A stretch of 64,000 nucleotides of DNA from Sphingobium naphthae (lineage in GTDB: Bacteria > Pseudomonadota > Alphaproteobacteria > Sphingomonadales > Sphingomonadaceae). The notes beneath the pieces were generated by a model. It saw only the letters and a list, made by a program, of their open reading frames with translations. It had not been told where the DNA came from and did no database searches. The stretch spans positions 123,251 through 187,250 of the forward strand of contig NZ_JAJGNO010000010.1 in the NCBI RefSeq assembly GCF_020782235.1, read 5' to 3'. The translations under genes were made by a program, and so were the position numbers. Shown one piece after another: positions 57,233-64,000 of this stretch (position 1 is its first letter; every line of letters starts with the position of its first letter).

Positions 57233-57730
57233 ATGAGAGAGGAAACCAGGTTTAGCCCCCCGATCTCCCGCCTTCGAGCATGGGCCATGCTGGCAAATCT
57301 GGCCCAGTATGAAAGTTGGCATCCGGAGTATCGGTTTGGCGGCGGGGTTGTCGGCTTGGGCAAGAAGGTTGAGTTCACCGCACGCTTCTTCGGCCGAAGC
57401 ACCCAAGTCGATGCCCTGATCGTGGCACACGAACGGTCCGGCAGCATTCGCTGGAAATTAGGCACCTTCCCATTCTTCACAATGGAGGAAGGATATGAAC
57501 TGACTGAGGATGCCTCGGGCCTTCATGTTCGACACAGCGTCGAATGCAAGGGGTTGTTCGGAGCCCCCGCAGCCGCATTCGTGCGCGCAGGCATTCGCCG
57601 GCGAATGCAGCTTCAGGACACAAGCTTCCTAGTAGCTGTCAGGCGACTGTCTCGCGCAGGACCTGCTGGAAATCGACACAAGCGCCGTACCACCGCAGCC
57701 ACCAAAGGACGGAGCGTCAATGATGATTGA
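57233..57730 (+). CDS. SRPBCC (START/Bet v1-like) family protein
   Basis: The 165-residue protein starts with the SRPBCC pattern FSPPISRLRAWAMLANLAQYESWHPEYRF and continues with strands (KVEFTARFF, IRWKLGTFPFFTMEEGYEL) and a final long helix (AAAFVRAGIRRRMQLQDTSFL). Such domains bind hydrophobic ligands. The tail is basic and may be non-structured. The stop overlaps the next gene's ATG by 11 bases. Role in metal resistance is not evident. Confidence 0.7.
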   Translation: MREETRFSPPISRLRAWAMLANLAQYESWHPEYRFGGGVVGLGKKVEFTARFFGRSTQVDALIVAHERSGSIRWKLGTFPFFTMEEGYELTEDASGLHVRHSVECKGLFGAPAAAFVRAGIRRRMQLQDTSFLVAVRRLSRAGPAGNRHKRRTTAATKGRSVNDD

Positions 57731-58343
57731 AGCCCGGAACAAAACGAGTGAGACGGAGCAGCGGACACTCTGGATCGTCCTGATCCTCAATGTGATCATC
57801 TCCGCAGCATTCTTCTTCGCAGGGATTACTGGCGATTCCAGTGCTCTTATCGCGAACGGTGTCGATAATCTCTCCGATGCGCTGGTCTATATGTTGAGCC
57901 TCCTGGCCCTTGGGCGCGGGCTCATCTGGAAAGGCCGCGCCGCTTTATTCTCTGGCTCGATGCTGCTGATATTCGCAGTGGGAATTCTTTTCGACGTCGC
58001 GCGCCGTTACACCTACGGAAGCGACCCCATCGGAGCGACCATGATGGTGATGTCGGCCGTTGCGGCCGTCATCAACTATGTTTGCCTCAGACTGCTTCAG
58101 CGCCTCGACGAGCCAGATGTCGCCATGCGGGCAGCCACCACGTTCAGCTACAATGATTTCATATCGAACGGCGGCATTCTGATCGCTGGCGCGCTGGTTT
58201 GGTGGCTGAACGCCAATTGGCCGGATCTTCTGGTCGGACTGGCGACGGCTTTCATCGCCATCAAGGGCGGCGTTGAAATCCTGAAAGACGCTCGCAGCGA
58301 AATCCGAGGGATCAAAGACACTCCTCCACCCAAGGAATACTGA
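57720..58343 (+). CDS. CDF-like cation transporter (truncated CzcD type)
   Basis: The 207-residue membrane protein resembles the membrane half of cation diffusion facilitators: NVIISAAFFFAGITGDSSALIANGVDNLSDALVY, with the helix-2 D kept, and SYNDFISNGGILIAGALVWWL where the usual helix-5 HxxxD motif is altered. The cytoplasmic metal-sensing domain is missing. Helix-5 changes suggest a different metal or none. A GGACGGAG ribosome site precedes ATGATG at 57720/57723. Confidence 0.8.
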   Translation: MMIEARNKTSETEQRTLWIVLILNVIISAAFFFAGITGDSSALIANGVDNLSDALVYMLSLLALGRGLIWKGRAALFSGSMLLIFAVGILFDVARRYTYGSDPIGATMMVMSAVAAVINYVCLRLLQRLDEPDVAMRAATTFSYNDFISNGGILIAGALVWWLNANWPDLLVGLATAFIAIKGGVEILKDARSEIRGIKDTPPPKEY

Positions 58344-58344
58344 C

Positions 58345-58647
58345 ATGACCAATGTAACGGCACCAATCGGTCTCCAATGCCCCGTCTGCCGCGTTGATCT
58401 GCTCATGAGCGAGCGGCAGGGCATCGAAATCGACTACTGCCCTCAATGCAGGGGTGTTTGGCTCGATCGAGGCGAGCTCGACAAGATTATCGAGCGCAGT
58501 TTCGCGGACACCGCAGGCGCAAGCAGGACACAACAACCGCCAACGGTGGCGAGCCGCGAGAATGGGCACCCCGATGAGGAGGGTCACAGCCAGCGCAGCG
58601 GCCATCATGGCCGCCGTAAAGGCTTCCTACGTGAGTTGTTCGACTGA
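58345..58647 (+). CDS. TFIIB-type zinc-ribbon protein
   Basis: The 100-residue protein has a single zinc ribbon: LQCPVCRVDL and YCPQCRGVWLDRGELDKII, the zf-TFIIB pattern of small bacterial proteins. The C-terminal half is polar with SGHHGRRKGFLRELFD, a tail common in this family. It starts one base after the CDF stop. Function is unknown. Confidence 0.85.
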   Translation: MTNVTAPIGLQCPVCRVDLLMSERQGIEIDYCPQCRGVWLDRGELDKIIERSFADTAGASRTQQPPTVASRENGHPDEEGHSQRSGHHGRRKGFLRELFD

Positions 58648-58704
58648 TGATCCGATCGGCCGCCGCACGCCCCTGCCCCCCTCCCCGCGTGCGAGAACGG
58701 CCCG

Positions 58705-58737
58705 CGCCATGGGCGGCCGCCCTTGCCGCCCATGGCG
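58705..58737. repeat. Perfect 13-bp hairpin before the MliC-like gene
   Basis: CGCCATGGGCGGC (58705-58717) pairs with GCCGCCCATGGCG (58725-58737), loop CGCCCTT. No T run follows. It lies in the 121-bp gap before the lipoprotein gene and may attenuate read-through or stabilise mRNA ends. Confidence 0.6.
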
Positions 58738-58768
58738 ACAGTTCGCCTCCAGTTGACAGAAATCCGCC

Positions 58769-59170
58769 ATGCGTGTGACCCGCGAGCTTTCAACATCGCT
58801 ACTCGTTGCAGGAGGCCTGGCAACGATAACTCTCGCCGGCTGTCGAGCTGAAGATACCGTCAGTGATCGGCGTCACGATAGCGCCTCATTGCCCGCTCTC
58901 ATTGGCGAACACCTGTACACATGTGAGGACGGGACCCAACTTGACGGCGACTTTATGCTCGATGGCCTGACCCTGGACCTGACGATAATTCCTGGCGGGA
59001 AACCATCCAGATTGACCGCACCGGACACCGGCAAGGCCTATGCCGGAAACAATCTGACCTTGGTTCTGACCGGCACCGACACACTCAAGCTAGACCGGAT
59101 GGGGGAAAAATCTCTGGTCTGCCATCGAACGACGGCGATCGCCCAACCGGGTCGCGGCCATCCGCCCTGA
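58769..59170 (+). CDS. MliC-like c-type lysozyme inhibitor lipoprotein
   Basis: The 133-residue product has a lipoprotein signal (STSLLVAGGLATITLAGC) and an MliC-type beta-barrel: EHLYTCEDGTQLDGDFM, LTLVLTGTDTLKLDRMGEKSLVCHR, with the two domain cysteines (CEDG and VCHR) placed to form the family's disulfide. It would protect the cell wall in the outer membrane or periplasm. The relation to the metal genes is only positional. Confidence 0.62.
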   Translation: MRVTRELSTSLLVAGGLATITLAGCRAEDTVSDRRHDSASLPALIGEHLYTCEDGTQLDGDFMLDGLTLDLTIIPGGKPSRLTAPDTGKAYAGNNLTLVLTGTDTLKLDRMGEKSLVCHRTTAIAQPGRGHPP

Positions 59171-59219
59171 ATATCGGCCTATCCAAGCAATTGCGAATAG
59201 CGCCCAACCCAGAAGGATC

Positions 59220-59354
59220 ATGGAAATGGTCGAGAAGCTACGCGTCGATATCCCCCTCATTTTGCCCGCAGTTCGCGATGCCGCGATCGAGAGCCGACGT
59301 GAGGCCTTGGGAAGAAGAGGCCTATGGCGCGCACCCCAGGCCGAACAGCCATGA
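59220..59354 (+). CDS. Small 44-residue ORF ahead of a membrane-protein gene
   Basis: The ATG at 59220 follows an AGAAGGA ribosome site. The protein begins MEMVEKLRVDIPLILPAV, like the N-terminal strand of heavy-metal ATPases and related small proteins, and ends with a basic tail. Its stop overlaps a possible ATG at 59351 (ATGA) of the next gene, which favours real coupling. It may be a stand-alone peptide or a remnant. Confidence 0.45.
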   Translation: MEMVEKLRVDIPLILPAVRDAAIESRREALGRRGLWRAPQAEQP

Positions 59355-59812
59355 AACTTGATCGTCCCGCAATTGCGTTGCTGGGCGTCAGCACTCTGAC
59401 GAGTATCGCGTTTGTCGTTTTCGGCGCAATCTCGCTGATGGGCTCGCTGGCGAAAAATGACAATCAACCAAGTTCGGAGAGACTGAACTTTACTCTGGGT
59501 CCCGGCGAGGTGCGCCGCGTCACCGCCTATGTCGTTGGTGGAGATACGATGCGCTATGTCAGCGACATCGGCGGATCAAAGATACACTACCGTCTGCGAC
59601 TGGACGATGGGCATACGGGCTCGATCCTGACGGAAAAGGACATTTCGGCCACAGAACAGGGCAATTTGCGCCCCCGGCATGGAAGCCTGTACGAATGGAG
59701 TTGGAACAACCGTTCTAAACGGCCGATCCGCGTCGGCCTCCTCGTTGAGGGGAATTTCGACCTGCTCCGTCGCCCCACCGCTTCCCCGATCGTCCAAGGT
59801 TTCGAACAATGA
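59324..59812 (+). CDS. Membrane-anchored protein of unknown function
   Basis: The protein (162 residues from 59324, or 153 from the ATG at 59351) has one N-terminal membrane helix (ALLGVSTLTSIAFVVFGAISLMG) and a strand-rich outer part (VRRVTAYVVGGDTMRYVSDIGGSKIHYRLRLDD, IRVGLLVEGNFDLL). No family is recognised. The start at 59351 overlaps the small ORF stop; the one at 59324 has a GAAGAAGAGG site. The stop overlaps the bestrophin start by ATGA. Confidence 0.65.
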   Translation: MARTPGRTAMKLDRPAIALLGVSTLTSIAFVVFGAISLMGSLAKNDNQPSSERLNFTLGPGEVRRVTAYVVGGDTMRYVSDIGGSKIHYRLRLDDGHTGSILTEKDISATEQGNLRPRHGSLYEWSWNNRSKRPIRVGLLVEGNFDLLRRPTASPIVQGFEQ

Positions 59813-60684
59813 TCGTAGGCGCCCGCCCTCGTCTGGAGCAGATCATCGTTGAGATCTGGAAGCCGTTGACCATGCTGTTCGTCTGGGATGTGCTCGTAAC
59901 CGTCTTTCACCGCTACATGCCGGTGAAAGAACCACAACTTCCCGTGGCTCTCTTCGGTACTGCAATAGCTCTCTTCTTGGGGTTTCGCACCAATGCCGCC
60001 TATGCGCGTTGGTGGGAAGCGCGCACACTGTGGGGGGCGCTCATAAACGCTTCGCGAAGCATCGCTCGCATGGCCCGGAATCTGATCCCTTCCGGCCCTG
60101 AGGCCGAGGCCATCATTCTGAGGCAGATCGCACTCGCGCACGCTCTGCGTTGCCGTCTACGAGGCCAGGATCCATTCGAGGACATCGAACGGCTCGGAGG
60201 CAAGGCAGCAGTGGAGGCGGCTTCGCGGGGGTCAAATCGTCCCAATGCCTTGCTCGAAGACATATCCCGGATCGTCTCCGGCGCTCGGGGTGAGGGGAAA
60301 ATCGATACAGTTCAACAGGGTATGTTCGAACGCGTCATGATGGACATAGCCAATGCCCAAGGCGGCATGGAGCGGATCAAGAATACGCCGTTACCCAATG
60401 GGTTTGAATTCATGCCCAACCTTTTCACCCGCTTGTTCTGCGTCCTGCTTCCGATATCGCTCGTCGAAACCCTCGACCTTTTCACACCTATCGGGTCGAC
60501 CCTCATCGGCATGATCTTCCTGGCGGCGCTGCGGATCGGTCACGATTTGACCGACCCATTTGCCAACACAGTGCATGATGTTCCACTTTCAACGATGTGC
60601 AGAACGATCGAAATCGACTTGTTGGAAGCGATTGAACGGGAAGCACCGCCGCCGATGCCCCCGGTCCACGGGACCCAGTGGTGA
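59809..60684 (+). CDS. Bestrophin-family (UPF0187) anion channel-like protein
   Basis: The 291-residue protein has the bestrophin pattern: FVWDVLVTVFHRYMPVKEPQLPVALFGTAIALFLGFRTNAAYARWWEARTLWGALINASRS, then LFTRLFCVLLPISLVETLDLFTPI, and the conserved end RIGHDLTDPFANTVHDVPLSTMCRTIEIDL. These form pentameric anion or cation channels. The ATG overlaps the previous stop by 4 bases. Confidence 0.92.
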   Translation: MIVGARPRLEQIIVEIWKPLTMLFVWDVLVTVFHRYMPVKEPQLPVALFGTAIALFLGFRTNAAYARWWEARTLWGALINASRSIARMARNLIPSGPEAEAIILRQIALAHALRCRLRGQDPFEDIERLGGKAAVEAASRGSNRPNALLEDISRIVSGARGEGKIDTVQQGMFERVMMDIANAQGGMERIKNTPLPNGFEFMPNLFTRLFCVLLPISLVETLDLFTPIGSTLIGMIFLAALRIGHDLTDPFANTVHDVPLSTMCRTIEIDLLEAIEREAPPPMPPVHGTQW

Positions 60685-60812
60685 TGGAGGAGACAATTTT
60701 GCCTTGGGATTCATCGACGCCGTATTGGCATGAGAAGTCCCCTGGCCCCGCCGCTCAATACACTGCCAAGCTTGCCTGAAGCTGCTTGGCCAAAGCGAAG
60801 GAGAATAGCGTG

Positions 60813-62465
60813 ATGAAGGGTTCCGACATCTTAGTCCGTGCGCTGGAAAATGAAGGGGTCGAGCGAATTTTCGGCGTTCCCGGCGAAGAAAATCTGGACG
60901 TGCTGGAGTCACTGCGAAATTCGACGATCCAGCTTGTATTGACCCGGCACGAACAGGCCGCGGCCTTCATGGCGGCAACGTATGGCAGACTCACTGGTAA
61001 ACCCGGCGTCTGCCTTGCCACCTTGGGCCCTGGAGCTCTTAACTTCTCGACCGGAGCGGCATACGCCCATCTCGGAGCGATGCCGATGATCCTCATAACC
61101 GGGCAAAAGGCTATCATGAGTGCCAAGCAGGCCCGGTTTCAGATCGTCGATGTGGTGGGATCGATGCGCCCCCTTACCAAGATGACCCGTCAAATTGTCA
61201 GCGCGGCGAGCATCGCTTCAACCGTTCGAGACGCCTTTAGAGTTGCGATGGAGGAGAGGCCCGGCCCCGTCCACCTGGAGTTACCAGAAGACGTCGCCGG
61301 CGCACATGTAGGAGATGTGCAGATAATACCTCCCCACCCCCTGGACCAGCCCATCGCTCCTGCCACCGCCATCGACCGGGCAGCCGATATGATCCTCGCC
61401 GCCGAGCGGCCATTGGTCATGATTGGGGCCGGTGGGAATCGCCCGCAACTGGTAGCGCCGCTCTCCGATTTTATCCGTGAAACAGGGCTCCCTTTCTTCA
61501 ACACGCAAATGGGCAAGGGAGCGGTGACCGGTGGTTCTAATCTCTACATGGGAACTGCAGCGCTCTCGGAAGGTGATTATGTCCACGACGCGATAGCACT
61601 TGCCGATCTCATCATCGCGATCGGCCACGACACAATTGAAAAGCCGCCTTTCCTTATGCGCGAAGCCGGTGGCCCCAAGGTCGTCCATATAAGCTTCCAA
61701 TCGGCGACGGTTGAGCAGGTGTATCATCCCGACGCCGAGGTCATCGGTGACGTGGGCACTACAGTTGCGGAATTGACCCACCGGCTTTCCGGAAAGCTTG
61801 CAGAGCAACGCCAAATGCTCGACCTCCGCCAGAAAATCCTCGAACGCCTTGCAGAACGTGCCGAGGAGAGCCGATTCCCGGTGACGCCGCAGCGCCTGGT
61901 GCACGACGTACGAGCGGTGATGCCTCATGACGGCATCGTGTGCCTCGATAACGGCATGTACAAAATCTGGTTCGCACGAAACTACCGCACCCACGAGGCC
62001 AATACCCTTCTTCTGGACAATGCGCTGGCGACCATGGGGGCCGGCCTCCCTTCGGCCATGATGGCATCGATGATCTATCCAGACCGCCGCGTTATGGCCG
62101 TCTGCGGGGACGGTGGCTTCATGATGAATTCGCAGGAACTTGAGACGGCGGTGCGCCTGAAGCTCAATCTGGTCGTGCTCGTATTGAACGACGGAGCCTA
62201 TGGGATGATCCGTTGGAAGCAGGCTGTGGACCAGTTTCCGGATTATGGCATGACCTTTGGAAACCCTGATTTCCTGAAGTATGCGGAGGCTTATGGGGCC
62301 AAAGGATCGAGGGTCGCATCTGCTGAAGGTCTCATCCCGGCGCTCGAGGCGGCCTTCAAAGGAGGCGGCGTGCATCTTGTCGATTGTCCGATCGACTACT
62401 CGGAGAACACCCGTGTCCTTGTCGAAGAGCTGCGCAACAAAGTGCCCAGCGTCGATCTTGCCTGA
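60813..62465 (+). CDS. Acetolactate synthase large-subunit-like ThDP enzyme
   Basis: The 550-residue enzyme has the ThDP order: N-terminal PYR domain with catalytic E in LTRHEQAAAFMAATYGRLTG, a central domain, and the C-terminal PP domain with GDGGFMMNSQELETAVRLKLNLVVLVLNDGAYGMI, the GDG-N metal-binding motif. It condenses pyruvate or related 2-oxo acids. It pairs with an aldehyde dehydrogenase gene 16 bp downstream rather than a regulatory subunit, so it may act in a catabolic pathway. An AAGGAGA site precedes the ATG at 60813. Confidence 0.9.
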   Translation: MKGSDILVRALENEGVERIFGVPGEENLDVLESLRNSTIQLVLTRHEQAAAFMAATYGRLTGKPGVCLATLGPGALNFSTGAAYAHLGAMPMILITGQKAIMSAKQARFQIVDVVGSMRPLTKMTRQIVSAASIASTVRDAFRVAMEERPGPVHLELPEDVAGAHVGDVQIIPPHPLDQPIAPATAIDRAADMILAAERPLVMIGAGGNRPQLVAPLSDFIRETGLPFFNTQMGKGAVTGGSNLYMGTAALSEGDYVHDAIALADLIIAIGHDTIEKPPFLMREAGGPKVVHISFQSATVEQVYHPDAEVIGDVGTTVAELTHRLSGKLAEQRQMLDLRQKILERLAERAEESRFPVTPQRLVHDVRAVMPHDGIVCLDNGMYKIWFARNYRTHEANTLLLDNALATMGAGLPSAMMASMIYPDRRVMAVCGDGGFMMNSQELETAVRLKLNLVVLVLNDGAYGMIRWKQAVDQFPDYGMTFGNPDFLKYAEAYGAKGSRVASAEGLIPALEAAFKGGGVHLVDCPIDYSENTRVLVEELRNKVPSVDLA

Positions 62466-62481
62466 GCCTGGAGTGAAGAGC

Positions 62482-63864
62482 ATGCTGCAGGTTTTTCAGG
62501 CATTTGATCGTGAACTGATCGCAGAGATTGAAACTGACGACGAAGCGTCGCTGGACCGTAAGCTCAGCACTGCGTCGGAAGCTTTTGCAGACCGGACGAG
62601 TTGGCTAGAACCTCATGAACGCATCGCCATCCTGCGTAAAGTAGCCGACAGTCTCGACAGTCAGAAAGACGCTTTTGCGCTGATGATCGCGCGTGAAGGC
62701 GGAAAGCCGCTGCGAGATGCCGCCGCTGAAGTGGTCCGAGCAGTGGATGGGGTCCGCAACGCAGCAGATGAGCTACGCACATTTGCCGGAAGGGAAATCC
62801 CGATGGGACTCTCTCCGGCATCGACCAATCGATGGGCCTTTACCACCAAGGAACCCATCGGGGTGGTCGCGGCAATTTCGGCATTTAATCATCCGCTGAA
62901 CTTGATCGTCCATCAGGTCGTTCCCGCCATTGCGACTGGCTGCCCGGTCATTGTGAAGCCAGCCGATCGCACCCCTCTGTCGTGCCTTGAATTTGTTAAG
63001 CTTGTGCATGAGGCGGGACTACCAGAAGCTTGGTGCCAAACTCTGATCACAGCCGATACCGCGCTGGCAGAGAGCCTTGCGACAAGCCCTCGAATTGCAT
63101 TTCTTAGTTTCATCGGATCAGCCAGGGTGGGGTGGTACCTGCATTCAAAGCTCGCGCCCGGGGTGCGCTCAGCACTAGAACATGGAGGCGCCGCGCCGGC
63201 TATCATCGATCGAAGCGCTGATCTGGAGGCTGTTCTGGATCCGCTCGTCCGGGGCGGCTTCTATCATGCGGGACAAGTCTGTGTGTCCACGCAGCGCGTA
63301 TATGTACATGATGCAGTTTTCCAGGAGATGGCCGACAGACTGATAGCAAAGGTCAGTTCCCTCCAGACGGGCGATCCCACGTTCGAAAAGACGGATGTCG
63401 GGCCACTGATTACGCCTCGCGAGGTCGACCGGGTTGCCGATTGGGTCGCAGAAGCCGTAGCCAGCAGCGTTGCCCCAGCTGTCGGAGGCACGCGGCTTTC
63501 GAAGACACTGTTCGAACCAACAATCTTACTTGATCCCGCTCCTGACGTACGTGTCTCACGCGAGGAGATATTTGGGCCGGTCATGGCGCTATATCGGTAT
63601 AAGGATCTTTCTGACGCCCTCGCCCGTGCCAATTCGCTGCCGGTGGCATTTCAGGCGAGCATCTTCGCTCAAGACCTCGACGTCGCTTTGTCAGCGGCTC
63701 ACGGCTTAGAGGCATCAGCAGTGATGGTGAACGATGCGACCACGTTCAGAACCGACTGGATGCCATTCGCGGGGCGCCGTGTTTCAGGCTATGGCACTGG
63801 CGGAATTGGTTACACGATGCAGGACATGACGCATGAGAAGATGATCATTCTGCGTCGACGATGA
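62482..63864 (+). CDS. NAD(P)-dependent aldehyde dehydrogenase
   Basis: The 460-residue enzyme has ALDH landmarks: KEPIGVVAAISAFNHPLNLIVHQV, SFIGSARVGW, the general-base E in ALEHGGAAPAIIDRSAD, and the nucleophile C in FYHAGQVCVSTQRVYV. The late EEIFGPVMALYRY motif is intact. It would oxidise an aldehyde to acid, perhaps one made or used by the preceding ThDP enzyme. The ATG at 62482 starts the domain; longer starts overlap the previous gene. Confidence 0.93.
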   Translation: MLQVFQAFDRELIAEIETDDEASLDRKLSTASEAFADRTSWLEPHERIAILRKVADSLDSQKDAFALMIAREGGKPLRDAAAEVVRAVDGVRNAADELRTFAGREIPMGLSPASTNRWAFTTKEPIGVVAAISAFNHPLNLIVHQVVPAIATGCPVIVKPADRTPLSCLEFVKLVHEAGLPEAWCQTLITADTALAESLATSPRIAFLSFIGSARVGWYLHSKLAPGVRSALEHGGAAPAIIDRSADLEAVLDPLVRGGFYHAGQVCVSTQRVYVHDAVFQEMADRLIAKVSSLQTGDPTFEKTDVGPLITPREVDRVADWVAEAVASSVAPAVGGTRLSKTLFEPTILLDPAPDVRVSREEIFGPVMALYRYKDLSDALARANSLPVAFQASIFAQDLDVALSAAHGLEASAVMVNDATTFRTDWMPFAGRRVSGYGTGGIGYTMQDMTHEKMIILRRR

Positions 63865-63884
63865 ATTTCGACACTGGGAAGGTA

Positions 63885-63917
63885 GGAGGCGGCTTGCGAG
63901 CGTCAAAAGCCGCCTCC
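63885..63917 (+). terminator. Hairpin after the aldehyde dehydrogenase gene
   Basis: GGAGGCGGCTT at 63885-63895 pairs with AAGCCGCCTCC at 63907-63917 around 11 bases. No strong T run follows. It is 21 bp after the stop. Confidence 0.65.
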
Positions 63918-63924
63918 CATCCGT

Positions 63925-64000
63925 TAGGGTCAGGACCCATTGATATGATTAGGTTTGTGTGATTCAGGCTCCGTGAGGAGACTGGATTTGAGCGACCTAT
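63925..64000 (+). mobile_element. Left end of an IS5-type insertion sequence
   Basis: The sequence from about 63925 (GGGTCAGGACCCATTGA) looks like a terminal repeat, followed by a GAGGAG ribosome site at 63975-63980. A TTG at 63988 begins (M)SDLY, the start of a common sphingomonad IS5-family transposase, and runs off the window. The call rests on a short stretch, so it is tentative. Confidence 0.45.
63988..64000 (+). CDS. Transposase start, IS5-like (partial)
   Basis: Only the first four codons are present (TTG AGC GAC CTA), reading MSDL if TTG initiates, with the next base allowing Y. A GAGGAG site lies seven bases upstream. The rest is outside the window, so the family cannot be confirmed. 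Confidence 0.4.

Overview
The window looks like accessory DNA from an alphaproteobacterium, most likely a sphingomonad. It is GC-rich, carries the imuA-imuB-dnaE2 mutagenesis cassette with a GTTC-N7-GTTC alphaproteobacterial LexA box, and ends at what looks like an IS5-type transposase start common in that group. Nearly all of it is accessory: defence-like genes, metal resistance, efflux, and remnants of mobile elements. No rRNA, tRNA or CRISPR array was seen. All family names come from reading the sequence; no search was run.

Region 1 (1-9485) is a defence-like island. On the minus strand a vapB-vapC toxin-antitoxin pair runs with a one-base gap into a 1512-residue STAND-type NTPase that has a PD-(D/E)xK nuclease domain at its N-terminus, an architecture like the Avs antiphage sensors. 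A partial AAA ATPase follows and runs off the window. Divergently, four genes overlapping by four bases each encode a GNAT-like protein, a tyrosine recombinase, a protein with ADP-ribosyltransferase features and an unknown helical protein.

Region 2 (9489-22596) is copper and metal resistance: an MFS exporter, copA-cueR, copZ and a DUF305 gene under back-to-back CueR promoters, a TetR/DUF1349/SDR operon, and a CueR-promoted multicopper oxidase, small periplasmic protein and CopB. Those last three proteins share five copies of an 11-residue motif, C-x-PEHAAMGHC. An SmtB-like zinc sensor and a CsoR-like repressor divergent from an MFS exporter follow.

Region 3 (22556-36090) is efflux: an AaeXAB-like system with its own outer-membrane factor, a divergent GntR regulator, a second CueR, an IS21 remnant that truncates an AbiV-like gene and a small membrane gene, and an HAE-type RND tripartite pump whose promoter region has a CueR-type operator and a second SmtB-like operator.

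Region 4 (36198-50724) holds an unrecognised four-gene membrane operon, a winged-helix protein, a DUF5623 protein, a Vsr-like nuclease-fold protein, imuA-imuB-dnaE2, a small gene with its own LexA box, and a divergent 995-residue protein with a RelA/SpoT nucleotide-synthetase domain joined to a very large helical region.

Region 5 (51099-64000) is a Czc-type Co/Zn/Cd RND operon ended by a strong terminator, then a co-directional group (SRPBCC, CDF-like transporter, zinc ribbon, MliC-like lipoprotein, small ORFs, bestrophin), an acetolactate-synthase-like enzyme with an aldehyde dehydrogenase, and the left end of an insertion sequence.
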